This document shows positions 6,130 to 13,980 of a DNA stretch of 19,747 nucleotides, piece after piece. Every line of letters begins with the position of its first letter. The stretch's first letter is position 1. This DNA comes from Pseudomonadota bacterium. Lineage in GTDB: Bacteria > Pseudomonadota > Alphaproteobacteria > Rhodobacterales > Rhodobacteraceae. The stretch covers positions 1 to 19,747 of the forward strand of contig JAKAJW010000025.1 in the NCBI GenBank assembly GCA_021813645.1. Reading direction: 5' to 3'. The notes beneath the pieces are model-generated. The model was not told where the DNA came from. It worked only from the letters and a program-made list of their open reading frames with translations, and made no database searches. The position numbers and the translations under genes are program-made.

Positions 6130-7644
6130 ATGGCCAATACGCTATATGACGCGCTTTTCGCGCCGCTGGAGGGCAGCGCGCGGCGGCTTCTGCTGCTGCC
6201 GGACGGGCGCACGCTGAGCGGCGGCGCGTTCGCGGCGATGGTGGCGCGCTTCGCCGGGGCGCTGGTGGCGGCGGGCGTCGGCCCCGGCGACCGGGTGGCG
6301 GTGCAGGTGGCGAAATCGCCCGAGGCGCTGGCGGTCTATGCCGCGACCGTGGCGGCCGGGGGGGTCTTTCTGCCGCTGAACACCGCCTATACCGCGGAAG
6401 AGATTGGCTATTTCCTGGGCAATGCGACGCCGCGGCTGTTTCTGTGCGACGGCGCCAAGGCCGATGCGCTGGCGCCGGTTGCGGCGGCGGCGGGGGCGCA
6501 GATGCTGACGCTGAACGGCGATGGCAGCGGCAGTTTCGCCGCGGCCGCCCAGGGCCAGCCCGAGCGTTTCGCGGCGGTGCCACGGGGGCCGGGGGACCTG
6601 GCCGCCTTCCTCTATACCTCGGGCACGACCGGGCGCTCCAAGGGGGCGATGCTGACCCATGGCAACCTGTTGTCGAATGCCGCAGTTCTGGCCGAGGCCT
6701 GGCGCTTCACCGCGGCCGATGTGCTGCTGCATGCGTTGCCGATCTTCCACACCCATGGGCTGTTCGTCGCTTCGAACGTGGTGCTGCTGACCGGCGGGGC
6801 GATGATCTTCCTGCCCGGCTTCGACCGCGACGAGGTGATCCGGTTGCTGCCGCAGGCGACCAGCATGATGGGCGTGCCGACCTTCTACACCCGGCTGCTG
6901 GACGATCCGCGGTTCAACCGGCAACTCGTTGAGCATATGCGGCTTTTCACCTCGGGTTCGGCGCCGCTGCTGGCCGAGACGCATTTGGCCTTCGAGGCCC
7001 GCACCGGGCATCGGATCCTCGAGCGCTATGGCATGACCGAGACCAACATGAACACCTCGAACCCCTATGACGGCGAGCGGCGGGCCGGCACGGTCGGCAT
7101 GCCGCTGCCGGGGGTGGAGCTGAAGATCACCGATCCAAGCACCGGCGCCAGCCTGCCCCAGGGCGAGGCGGGGATGATCGAGGTGCGCGGCCCGAATGTG
7201 TTCAAGGGCTATTGGCAAATGCCGGAGAAGACCAAGGAGGAACTGCGCGACGACGGGTTCTTCATCACCGGCGATATCGGGGTGATCGACGCGGACGGTT
7301 ACGTGAGCATCGTCGGCCGGGCGAAAGACCTTATCATTACAGGCGGTTACAACGTCTATCCGAAAGAGATCGAACTGCTGCTGGACGAGCAAGAGGGGGT
7401 TCTGGAATCGGCGGTGATCGGGCTGCCGCATCCGGATTTCGGCGAGGCGGTCTTCGGCGTGCTGGTGGCGCAGCAGGGCGCCCGGCTCGATCCGGCGGCG
7501 ATCATGGCGGGGCTGGCCGGGCGGCTGGCGAAATTCAAGCAGCCCAAGGGCTTGGCGGTGGTCGACGAGCTGCCGCGCAACACCATGGGGAAGGTGCAGA
7601 AGAACCTGCTGCGCGACCGCTTCAAGGCGCAGTTCGCCGGCTGA
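6130..7644 (+). CDS. matB: Malonyl-CoA synthetase (malonate-CoA ligase)
   Basis: 504 residues, the same length as rhizobial MatB. It belongs to the acyl-CoA synthetase/ANL superfamily and makes malonyl-CoA from malonate, ATP and CoA through an acyl-AMP. Motifs: P-loop TSGTTGRSKG (163-172), LPIFHTHGLF (203-212), the malonyl-CoA synthetase-like TSGSAPL (274-280), YGMTE (300-304), ITGDIG (379-384), GRAKDLIITGGYNVYPKEIE (396-415) and the catalytic lysine near the end, NTMGKVQK (K488). Length and the SGSAPL/ETNMNTSNPY wording favour MatB over medium-chain or acetyl-CoA ligases, but methylmalonate or another small dicarboxylate is possible. The ATG at 6130 has GGGAGG 5 nt upstream; an in-frame ATG at 6115 with GGGGGAGG before it is a close alternative and would add five residues. 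Divergent from the S49 operon. Confidence 0.92.
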   Translation: MANTLYDALFAPLEGSARRLLLLPDGRTLSGGAFAAMVARFAGALVAAGVGPGDRVAVQVAKSPEALAVYAATVAAGGVFLPLNTAYTAEEIGYFLGNATPRLFLCDGAKADALAPVAAAAGAQMLTLNGDGSGSFAAAAQGQPERFAAVPRGPGDLAAFLYTSGTTGRSKGAMLTHGNLLSNAAVLAEAWRFTAADVLLHALPIFHTHGLFVASNVVLLTGGAMIFLPGFDRDEVIRLLPQATSMMGVPTFYTRLLDDPRFNRQLVEHMRLFTSGSAPLLAETHLAFEARTGHRILERYGMTETNMNTSNPYDGERRAGTVGMPLPGVELKITDPSTGASLPQGEAGMIEVRGPNVFKGYWQMPEKTKEELRDDGFFITGDIGVIDADGYVSIVGRAKDLIITGGYNVYPKEIELLLDEQEGVLESAVIGLPHPDFGEAVFGVLVAQQGARLDPAAIMAGLAGRLAKFKQPKGLAVVDELPRNTMGKVQKNLLRDRFKAQFAG

Positions 7645-7679
7645 GCGGGGGCTGGGAAAAACCTGGTTAACAAAACCTT

Positions 7680-7713
7680 GCGGCCGGCGTGCGCCGGGCC
7701 GTGCGCCGGCCGC
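7680..7713. terminator. Large GC-rich hairpin between convergent genes
   Basis: GCGGCCGGCG (7680-7689) and CGCCGGCCGC (7704-7713) pair perfectly, and the stem can extend inward by four more pairs (two G-T) to leave a 6-nt loop. It sits 35 nt after the matB stop. There is no U-run on either side, so it is a likely bidirectional or factor-assisted 3' end structure for the two converging genes. Confidence 0.5.
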
Positions 7714-7756
7714 GCCCCCAGCGCCTAGTGGCCTGAAAAGGCTTGGTTTTCGAGAT

Positions 7757-7811
7757 ACCGATTTGGCACCGATTTCGCACCGATTTTACACCGACGTGCG
7801 ACCGACGTCCG
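7757..7811. repeat. Five tandem 11-bp repeats (ACCGAYKTnnn)
   Basis: Five units follow without gaps: ACCGATTTGGC, ACCGATTTCGC, ACCGATTTTAC, ACCGACGTGCG, ACCGACGTCCG. All share ACCGA; the first three share ACCGATTT and the last two ACCGACGT. The period of 11 is about one DNA helical turn, so every unit would face the same side of the helix. The array lies between matB and the end of the gene at 7824, outside any called gene. It is shorter than typical plasmid iterons. Function unknown. Confidence 0.85.
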
Positions 7812-7823
7812 CCGCCCGTCGCG

Positions 7824-8849
7824 CTAGTCGCAAATGCCGGTGACGCGGCCGAGCAGCATGAAGGCGCGGGCGGTGCGGCTGTCGGCGAAATCGGACAGAT
7901 CCTGATCGCTGGCGTTCTTCTCGAAGTCCTGGAAGCTGCGGTCGAACTGGCGCAGGAAGTGGTGCGCGGCGTCGCGGAACACCGGGTCGGAGCGCATCCG
8001 GCCGGCCGTGAGCGCCAGGCTGGAGCGGTCCTTGACCCCACCCAGGCCCGAGATCGCCCGGCCGCGCTGGCCCTCGGCGAAGCGGCGCCAGAGCTCGGCG
8101 CGCGGGCGGTCGGGCTTCAGGTCGTCCATGAAGATGCCGTCTTGCGCCAGCAGCGTCAGCACGTCCTGGGCGGCGCGCACCAGCTTGGCCACGCTGCGGT
8201 CCTCGAGCGCGGCACGCAGGGCGCGGAAGCCCTCCTTGTCGTCGGCCGTCTCGGGGAAGTTCAGCGCGCGGATGAAGTCGGCGACCGAGATCGGCGGGCG
8301 CAGCGCCTCGGCCGGGGTGCCGAGCGCCAGCGCCGGCTCGTCCTCGGCTGGCGGGCGCGGCGCGGCGGTCAGCGCCGCCTTGCGCTGCGGGGCGAGCGGC
8401 ACCGGCTCGCCGTCGCGCCGGCTGGCGAAGGTGGCGACGGCCGCCTCGGCCTGCCGCTCGGCGGCGGCGATCTCTTCCAGCTTGCGTTCCAGCGCCGGCT
8501 TGGATGCCGCCTGGGCCTGGCTTTGCTGGACATAGGCATGGCGCATCGCATCCACCGCGCCCTGCAGCCGCGCCGCCTCCTGGCGCAACTCGCGCACGGT
8601 GCGCGCGGTGGTGGCCGCGCCCCAGATCAGCGCGATCGGCAGGAAGACGGCGAGAAAGGTCATCACCCCGTTGGTGACGGTGATCGCCTCGGCGCGCAGA
8701 TCGGCGAAGCCGACGAAGAGGCCGACGGCGACAAGCCAGAAGACGCTGAGCGCCAGCGCTACGATCTCGGGGGTCGATACCCGGCCGCGCTCCGTCGTCC
8801 GGGCGAAGACCCCCAGATCGAGCGGCTGATTCTCGTTCGGCTCCGACAC
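7824..8849 (-). CDS. Two-helix membrane protein with coiled coil, conserved hypothetical
   Basis: About 341 residues. Two transmembrane helices lie at about 28-48 (EIVALALSVFWLVAVGLFVGF) and 61-80 (GVMTFLAVFLPIALIWGAAT), followed by a long Ala/Glu/Arg/Gln-rich predicted coiled coil (about 83-155), an Ala/Pro linker and a soluble helical C-terminal domain (about 195-341; VADFIRALNFPETADDKEGF, RTARAFMLLGRVTGICD). I recognise the style of an uncharacterised Rhodobacterales family but no function. Two starts are possible. An ATG at 8876 overlaps the greA stop (TGATG) but has no ribosome binding site. The GTG at 8849, chosen here, has GGGGAGG 5 nt upstream. Either way it is co-transcribed with greA. 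The C-terminal domain could bind a partner near the membrane. Confidence 0.8.
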   Translation of the reverse strand: MSEPNENQPLDLGVFARTTERGRVSTPEIVALALSVFWLVAVGLFVGFADLRAEAITVTNGVMTFLAVFLPIALIWGAATTARTVRELRQEAARLQGAVDAMRHAYVQQSQAQAASKPALERKLEEIAAAERQAEAAVATFASRRDGEPVPLAPQRKAALTAAPRPPAEDEPALALGTPAEALRPPISVADFIRALNFPETADDKEGFRALRAALEDRSVAKLVRAAQDVLTLLAQDGIFMDDLKPDRPRAELWRRFAEGQRGRAISGLGGVKDRSSLALTAGRMRSDPVFRDAAHHFLRQFDRSFQDFEKNASDQDLSDFADSRTARAFMLLGRVTGICD

Positions 8850-8875
8850 GGGTGCCTCCCCGGACAGCGGCGGCA

Positions 8876-9346
8876 TCAGACGAAGCGGACGGCGAGGACC
8901 TCGTAGCTTTTCTCGCCGCCCGGGGTTTTCACCTCAACCGAGTCGCCCTCTTCCTTGCCGATCAGGGCGCGGGCGAGCGGCGATTTGATGTTGAGCAGGC
9001 CGCGCTCGATATCGGCTTCGGCCTCGCCGACGATCTGATAGGTCCGCTCGTCGCCGGAATCCTCGTCGACCAGGGTCACGGTGGCGCCGAACTTGATCGC
9101 GCCGTTGAGCCGGGCCGGGTCGATCACTTCGGCCAGCGAGAGGATCGCCTCCAGCTCACTGATGCGGCCTTCGACGAAGCTCTGGCGTTCGCGCGCGGCG
9201 TGGTATTCGGCGTTCTCCGACAAATCGCCATGCTCGCGCGCCTCGGCGATGGCGCGGATCACGGCGGGGCGTTCTTGCGACTTCAGCCTTTTCAACTCGT
9301 CGTCGAGCGCGGTGAACCCCGCGCGGGTCATCGGTATCTTTTCCAT
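8876..9346 (-). CDS. greA: Transcription elongation factor GreA
   Basis: 156 residues, standard GreA length. GreA binds the RNA polymerase secondary channel and stimulates cleavage of backtracked transcripts. Visible features: the N-terminal coiled coil with the acidic tip (AREHGDLSENAEYHAARERQ, about 36-55; the tip contains D41 and E44), and a C-terminal FKBP-like domain (GATVTLVDEDSGDERTYQIVG, SPLARALIGKEEGDSVEVKTPGGEKSYEVL). The start is MEKIPMTRAGF at 9346, with a weak AGAGAG about 2 nt upstream; the frame extends further but adds only low-complexity residues. It is followed directly by the membrane protein gene, and the stop codon overlaps that gene's upstream ATG. Confidence 0.96.
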   Translation of the reverse strand: MEKIPMTRAGFTALDDELKRLKSQERPAVIRAIAEAREHGDLSENAEYHAARERQSFVEGRISELEAILSLAEVIDPARLNGAIKFGATVTLVDEDSGDERTYQIVGEAEADIERGLLNIKSPLARALIGKEEGDSVEVKTPGGEKSYEVLAVRFV

Positions 9347-9431
9347 CGCTCTCTGTATGCGAAACCTGCCCCAGCCGGGGGCGGGGGGATGTTGTCCATC
9401 GTTCGGCACACCAGACCCTAGCGAGACCGAG

Positions 9432-9460
9432 ATTGCAAGAGCCGAGGCCCGGCCACCCAA
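9432..9460 (-). promoter_or_regulatory. Candidate greA promoter
   Basis: On the minus strand TTGGGT (9455-9460) and TGCAAT (9432-9437, four of six to consensus) are spaced by exactly 17 nt. The predicted leader is about 75-80 nt. The -35 abuts the inverted repeat at 9461-9480. Assigned by eye. Confidence 0.4.
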
Positions 9461-9480
9461 CCGCAAGCTGCAACTTGCGG
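9461..9480. promoter_or_regulatory. Inverted repeat between greA and ETF-QO, possible operator
   Basis: CCGCAAG-N6-CTTGCGG is a perfect 7-bp inverted repeat with a 6-nt centre, lying directly upstream of the candidate greA -35 and about 70 nt upstream of the candidate ETF-QO promoter. Its size and symmetry suit a dimeric regulator. No known regulator is assigned. Confidence 0.4.
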
Positions 9481-9550
9481 CGGTGCGGCGTCGCGGCGGG
9501 CGGAAACGGGCGAATCGGGCCTGCGACGCCAAGGGGATGTGGCGTCACGA

Positions 9551-9578
9551 TTGACCCCAATGCTGCGGGCGCGATATC
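9551..9578 (+). promoter_or_regulatory. Candidate ETF-QO promoter
   Basis: TTGACC (9551-9556, five of six to consensus) is followed after 16 nt by GATATC (9573-9578, three of six). It would give a leader of about 38 nt before the ATG at 9623. Assigned by eye. Confidence 0.4.
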
Positions 9579-9622
9579 GCTTTGGAAACATGGACAGAGC
9601 CGGGTTGGCCGGGGAGGGACGC

Positions 9623-11272
9623 ATGACCGAGATTGCGCGCGAAGCGATGGATTATGACGTGGTGATCGTCGGCGCGGGCCCGGCCGGGCTTTGGGCGGCG
9701 ATCCGACTGGAGCGGCTCGACGCCGATCTCTCGGTGGTTGTGCTCGAGAAGGGCTCGGAGGTCGGCGCGCATATTCTGTCGGGCGCGGTGCTCGATCCTG
9801 CGGGGCTGGACGCGCTGATCCCGGACTGGCGCGAGAAGGGTGCACCGATCACCGTGCCGGTGGTGGAGGACAATTTCTACGTGCTGGGCGCGGCCGGCCA
9901 GCTGCGGGTGCCGAACTGGCCGATGCCGCCGCTGATGTCGAACCACGGCAACTACATCGTGTCGATGGCCATTGTCTGCCGCTGGATGGCGGCCCAGGCC
10001 GAGGCGCTGGGCGTGGAGATCTTCCCCGGCATGTCCTGTTCGGAGATCGTCTGGGGCGAGGGCGGCCGGGTTGCCGGCGTGGTGGCCGGCGAGTTTGGCC
10101 GCGAGGCGGACGGCACGCCGGGGCCCTCCTACGAGCCGGGGATGGAGCTGCGCGGCAAATACGTCTTCCTGGCCGAGGGGGTGCGCGGCTCGCTGACCAA
10201 GCAGGTGATGGCGAAGTTCGATCTGGCCCAGGGCCATTGCCCGCAGAAGTTCGGCATCGGCATGAAGGAAATCTGGGAGATCGACCCGGAAAAGCACCGG
10301 CCGGGCACGGTGACGCATACGATGGGCTGGCCGCTGGGCCGCAACGCGGGCGGCGGCTCCTTCATCTATCACCTTGACAACAATCAGGTTTACGTGGGCT
10401 TCGTGGTCCACCTGAACTACAAGAACCCCTATCTTTACCCCTATATGGAGTTCCAGCGCTTCAAGCATCACCCGATGGTGGCGGAGCTCCTGAAGGGCGG
10501 CAAGCGGGTCGCCTATGGCGCGCGGGCGATCTCGGAAGGCGGCTGGCAGTCGATCCCGAAGGTGGTGGCGCCGGGGGCGGCGATCCTCGGCTGCTCGGCC
10601 GGGCTGGTGAACGTGCCGCGGATCAAGGGCAACCACAATGCGATGCTGTCGGGCAAGGCGGCGGCGGAGGCGGCCTATGCGGCGATCCAGGCCGGGCGGG
10701 CGGGCGACGAGCTTGCCGATTACGAGGCCGAGCTGCGCAACGGGCCGATCGGCCAGGATCTGAAGCGGGTCCGCAACGTGAAGCCGATGTGGTCGAAATG
10801 GGGGCTGACGGCGAGCCTGGCCTTCGGCGGCTTCGACATGTGGACCAACAACCTGTTCGGGCTGAGCCTCTTCGGCACGCTGAAGCACGGCAAGACCGAC
10901 GCGGCCGCGACCGGGCTGGCCAAGGATTACGCGCCGATCGACTATCCGAAGCCCGACGGCGTGCTGAGCTTCGACCGGCTGACCAACGTCGCCTTCTCCT
11001 TCACCAATCACGAGGAGAGCCAGCCGGCGCATCTGAAGCTGACGGATCCGGGCGTGCCGATCGGGGTCAACCTGCCGCAATTCGCCGAGCCGGCGCAGCG
11101 CTACTGCCCGGCCGGGGTCTATGAGGTGGTGGAGGACGGTGGCACCAAGCGGTTCCAGATCAACTTCCAGAACTGTGTCCACTGCAAGACCTGCGACATC
11201 AAGGATCCGAGTCAGAACATCACCTGGACGGTGCCGCAGGGCGGCGACGGGCCGAACTACCCCAATATGTAG
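9623..11272 (+). CDS. Electron transfer flavoprotein-ubiquinone oxidoreductase
   Basis: 549 residues, normal for ETF-QO, an inner-membrane-associated FAD and 4Fe-4S enzyme that passes electrons from reduced ETF (from acyl-CoA and related dehydrogenases) to ubiquinone. The FAD dinucleotide-binding motif VVIVGAGPAGL is at 14-24, with the acceptor VVLEKGSEVGAHILSGAVLDP after it. The 4Fe-4S ligands are all present near the C-terminus: C495 (RYCPAGVYEV) and C518, C521, C524 (CVHCKTCDIKDP), with the family's closing NITWTVPQGGDGPNYPNM. The start at 9623 has GGGGAGGG 3-4 nt upstream; the longer frame to 9539 adds unlikely residues. Transcribed away from greA. It probably supports fatty or amino acid oxidation; ETF subunits are not in this window. 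Confidence 0.96.
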   Translation: MTEIAREAMDYDVVIVGAGPAGLWAAIRLERLDADLSVVVLEKGSEVGAHILSGAVLDPAGLDALIPDWREKGAPITVPVVEDNFYVLGAAGQLRVPNWPMPPLMSNHGNYIVSMAIVCRWMAAQAEALGVEIFPGMSCSEIVWGEGGRVAGVVAGEFGREADGTPGPSYEPGMELRGKYVFLAEGVRGSLTKQVMAKFDLAQGHCPQKFGIGMKEIWEIDPEKHRPGTVTHTMGWPLGRNAGGGSFIYHLDNNQVYVGFVVHLNYKNPYLYPYMEFQRFKHHPMVAELLKGGKRVAYGARAISEGGWQSIPKVVAPGAAILGCSAGLVNVPRIKGNHNAMLSGKAAAEAAYAAIQAGRAGDELADYEAELRNGPIGQDLKRVRNVKPMWSKWGLTASLAFGGFDMWTNNLFGLSLFGTLKHGKTDAAATGLAKDYAPIDYPKPDGVLSFDRLTNVAFSFTNHEESQPAHLKLTDPGVPIGVNLPQFAEPAQRYCPAGVYEVVEDGGTKRFQINFQNCVHCKTCDIKDPSQNITWTVPQGGDGPNYPNM

Positions 11273-11273
11273 C

Positions 11274-11289
11274 GTCACGCCGGCGTGAC
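11274..11289. terminator. Perfect 16-bp palindrome after ETF-QO
   Basis: GTCACGCC-GGCGTGAC is a perfect palindrome beginning one base after the stop codon. As RNA it folds to a 6-bp stem with a CCGG loop. No U-run follows, so it may be a weak terminator or a protein-binding site. Confidence 0.4.
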
Positions 11290-11337
11290 ACTTACGTGAT
11301 CGGCGATTTGCCGCGCATCCGAAGGGCAGCGGGCACA

Positions 11338-11366
11338 TTGCGTCTTGGGGCCTGCGGCTCTACCCT
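11338..11366 (+). promoter_or_regulatory. Candidate promoter for the TPR gene-ispE operon
   Basis: TTGCGT (11338-11343), a 17-nt spacer, then TACCCT (11361-11366). The predicted transcript start is about 24 nt before the GTG at 11397. Assigned by eye; hexamers match consensus only partly. Confidence 0.4.
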
Positions 11367-11396
11367 AGCGCGTCCGCAGCGAAGAGGTCGGCCTCC

Positions 11397-13121
11397 GTGA
11401 TTCTGACGCGCCCCGCCCGCATGGCGAGTGCCCTTGCCCTGATTTTCGCCCTGCTGCCGGGATTGTCCCCGGCCTTGGCCCTGGGGGGCGCCGGGCCCTA
11501 TCTGGCCGGCCGTCAGGCGATGGCGGATTCCGATTACAAGGCGGCGGCCAGCTATTACACGATGGCGTTGGCGCATGACCCCGGCAACACCCGGCTGATG
11601 GAGGCGACGGTGCTCGCCGATGTCGCGTTGGGCGATGTCGCGGCGGCGCTGCCGGTGGCCAAGGCGCTGGCGGCGAGCGACACCCGCAGCCAGATCGCCA
11701 GCCTGGTGGTGCTGGCCGACGAACTGAAGCGGCGCGACTACGCCAAGGCGATCCCCGCGGTGGCCGGCGACGGCGGCGCCGGGCCGCTGGTCAACGGGCT
11801 GGTTCGGGCCTGGGCCGAGGTCGGCGCCGGCAAGATGACGGATGCGCTCGCCGATTTCGACAAGCTGGCGCAGACGCCGGGGCTGAAGGCCTTCGCGCTC
11901 TATCACAAGGCGCTGGCGATGGCCTCGGTGGGCGATTTCGAAGGGGCGGAAAAGATCTTCTCGGGCGCGGCCGGGGTCAATCTGGGGTTGACCCGCCGCG
12001 GCGTGGTGGCCGAGGCCGAGGTGCTGAGCCAGCTCGACCGCGACAAGGAAGCGCTGAAGCTGCTCGACGATCGGTTCGGCACGACCGCGACGCCCGGCGT
12101 CGATCCGCTGCGCCAGCAGTTGGCCAGCGGCATGACGGTGCCGTTCAGCCTGGTCAAGGACGCCACCGACGGGCTGTCGGAGGTGTTCCTGTCGGTTGCC
12201 GACGCGCTGAAGGGCGAGGCGGCGGACAGCTTCACCCTGGTCTATTCGCGGCTGGCCGAATATCTGCGGCCAAGCAATGCCGAGGCCATCCTGCTTTCGG
12301 CGAGCCTGCTGCAATCGCAGAGGCAATACGGGCTGGCGGTCGCGGCCTACGATCAGGTCACGCGCGACAATCCGAGCTATTTCGCCGCCCAGCTCGGCAA
12401 GGCGCAGGTGCTTTACGCCTCGGGCCAGGTGGATGCCGGGATCGGCGCGATGCAGCAATTGGCCCAGGCGCATCCCGACGTGATCGAGGTGCAGCTTGCC
12501 CTGGGCGACCTGCTGCGCCGGCAGGAACGCTATAGCGAGGCGCTGCCGGCCTATGACGCGGCGGTGGCGCTGATCAAGACGCCGCAGCCGGCCGATTGGG
12601 CGGTCTATTACATGCGCGGCATCTGCCACGAGCGGTTGCAGCAATGGCCGGCGGCCGAGGCCGATCTGCGCCAGGCGCTGGCGCTGCAGCCGGATCAGCC
12701 GGAGGTGCTGAACTATCTCGGCTACGGCATGATCGAGCGCGGCGAGAAACTCGACGAGGCGCTCGGCATGATCAAGCGCGCCGTCGCCGCCCGGCCGGAC
12801 GACGGCTATATCGTCGACAGCTTGAGCTGGGCCTATTACCGGCTTGGCGAGTACCGCAAGGCACTGCCGATCGCCGAGCGGGCCTCGCAGCTGATGCCGC
12901 TCGACCCGGTGGTGACGGACCATCTGGGCGATGTCTATTGGGCGGTGGGGCGGCGGCTCGAGGCGCGGTTCCAATGGCACCGGGCGCTGTCGTTCAAGCC
13001 CGACCCGAAGGATGCGGCACGGATCCAGCGCAAGCTGGCCGTGGGGCTGGACGATGTGCTGAAGGAAGAGGGCGCGCCGCCCTTGAAGACGGTGCAGAAT
13101 GGTCTTGCCAGCGGCGGCTGA
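11397..13121 (+). CDS. Secreted TPR-repeat protein
   Basis: 574 residues. An N-terminal Sec signal peptide (TRPARMASALALIFALLPGL then SPALA, cleavage about residue 28) is followed by tetratricopeptide repeats throughout: a first one at about 32-65 (YLAGRQAMADSDYKAAASYY) and clear ones at about 310-560, with pairs such as LNYLGYGMIERGEKLDEAL and YIVDSLSWAYYRLGEYRKAL and DHLGDVYWAVGRRLEARF. Exported TPR proteins like this usually scaffold envelope assemblies; the partner is unknown. The GTG start is chosen because AGAGG lies 9-10 nt upstream and it gives a full signal peptide; ATG at 11421 is an alternative without a ribosome site. The last 23 nt overlap ispE. This TPR-ispE pairing recurs in Rhodobacterales, from memory. 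Confidence 0.88.
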   Translation: MILTRPARMASALALIFALLPGLSPALALGGAGPYLAGRQAMADSDYKAAASYYTMALAHDPGNTRLMEATVLADVALGDVAAALPVAKALAASDTRSQIASLVVLADELKRRDYAKAIPAVAGDGGAGPLVNGLVRAWAEVGAGKMTDALADFDKLAQTPGLKAFALYHKALAMASVGDFEGAEKIFSGAAGVNLGLTRRGVVAEAEVLSQLDRDKEALKLLDDRFGTTATPGVDPLRQQLASGMTVPFSLVKDATDGLSEVFLSVADALKGEAADSFTLVYSRLAEYLRPSNAEAILLSASLLQSQRQYGLAVAAYDQVTRDNPSYFAAQLGKAQVLYASGQVDAGIGAMQQLAQAHPDVIEVQLALGDLLRRQERYSEALPAYDAAVALIKTPQPADWAVYYMRGICHERLQQWPAAEADLRQALALQPDQPEVLNYLGYGMIERGEKLDEALGMIKRAVAARPDDGYIVDSLSWAYYRLGEYRKALPIAERASQLMPLDPVVTDHLGDVYWAVGRRLEARFQWHRALSFKPDPKDAARIQRKLAVGLDDVLKEEGAPPLKTVQNGLASGG

Positions 13122-13980
13122 AGCGGCGGCCCCGGCCAAGGTCAATCTGGCGCTGCAGGTCACCGGCCGGCGGGCCGACGGCTATCACCTTCTCGATTCC
13201 CTTGTGGTCTTTGCCGAGGTCGGCGACCGGGTACGGGCCGCTCCGGCGGCGGAACTGACGCTGGAGATCGACGGGCCGGAGGCCGCCGGGCTGCAGGGCG
13301 CGGCGGACAATCTGGTGCTGCGGGCGGCGCGGCTGCTGGCGCCGGGGCGGGGCGCGCGGCTGCAGCTGTGGAAGGCGTTGCCGGTCGCCTCCGGCATCGG
13401 CGGTGGCTCTTCGGACGCGGCGGCGACGCTGCGCGGGCTGGCGATGCTCTGGGGGCTGCCGCTGCCGGAGCCGGCGGCGGTGCTGCGGCTCGGCGCCGAC
13501 CTGCCGGTGTGCCTGGCGGCCGCGCCGGCGCGGATGCGCGGGATCGGCGAGCGGCTGGAGCCGGTGCCGGCGCTGCCCGAGGCGTTCCTGGTGCTGGTCA
13601 ATCCGCGCGTCCAGGTGGCGACGCCGGCCGTGTTCGCCCGGCTGGCGCGGCGCGAAAACCCGGCCCTTCCGGCGCCGGGGCCCTGGCCCGACGCGGCGGC
13701 GCTGGCCGATTGGCTGCGGCAGACCCGCAACGATCTGGAGCCGGCGGCTCTGGAACTGGCCCCGGCGATCGGCGGGGCGCTGGCGGCGCTGGCGGCCCAG
13801 CCGGACTGCCTTCTGGCGCGGATGTCGGGATCGGGCGCGACCTGCTTTGGGCTGTTCGCGCGCCGCGCCGCGGCCGAGGCGGCGGCTTCGGCGATCCGGG
13901 CGGCGGCGCCGTCCTGGTGGGTGGCGGCCTCCGCCCTGCTTGCCCCAGGGGCGGTTCAGGCGACGCGGGCCACCACGTAA
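13099..13980 (+). CDS. ispE: 4-diphosphocytidyl-2-C-methyl-D-erythritol kinase
   Basis: 293 residues, a GHMP kinase of the MEP isoprenoid pathway that phosphorylates CDP-ME with ATP. Motifs: APAKVNLALQVTGRRADGYH (11-30, with K14 and H30 in the substrate pocket), the glycine-rich ATP loop PVASGIGGGSSDAA (95-108), LGADLPVCL (131-139, with catalytic D134), and the C-terminal GHMP motif ARMSGSGATCFGLF. The ATG at 13099 lies inside the TPR gene (23-nt overlap) without an obvious ribosome site, so translation is probably coupled to the TPR gene. The 3' end overlaps the convergent polyprenyl synthase gene by 25 nt. The C-terminal Ala-rich tail is somewhat long and may not be conserved. Confidence 0.95.
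   Translation: MVLPAAAEAAAPAKVNLALQVTGRRADGYHLLDSLVVFAEVGDRVRAAPAAELTLEIDGPEAAGLQGAADNLVLRAARLLAPGRGARLQLWKALPVASGIGGGSSDAAATLRGLAMLWGLPLPEPAAVLRLGADLPVCLAAAPARMRGIGERLEPVPALPEAFLVLVNPRVQVATPAVFARLARRENPALPAPGPWPDAAALADWLRQTRNDLEPAALELAPAIGGALAALAAQPDCLLARMSGSGATCFGLFARRAAAEAAASAIRAAAPSWWVAASALLAPGAVQATRATT

Noticed and set aside
7757..7811. CRISPR array or plasmid iterons
   Set aside because: The units are contiguous without spacers and only 11 nt long, shorter than iterons, with no Cas or Rep gene nearby.
9545..11338. 597-codon minus-strand frame opposite ETF-QO
   Set aside because: Antisense shadow rich in Arg/His/Leu; ETF-QO on the other strand has its full FAD and Fe-S motifs.
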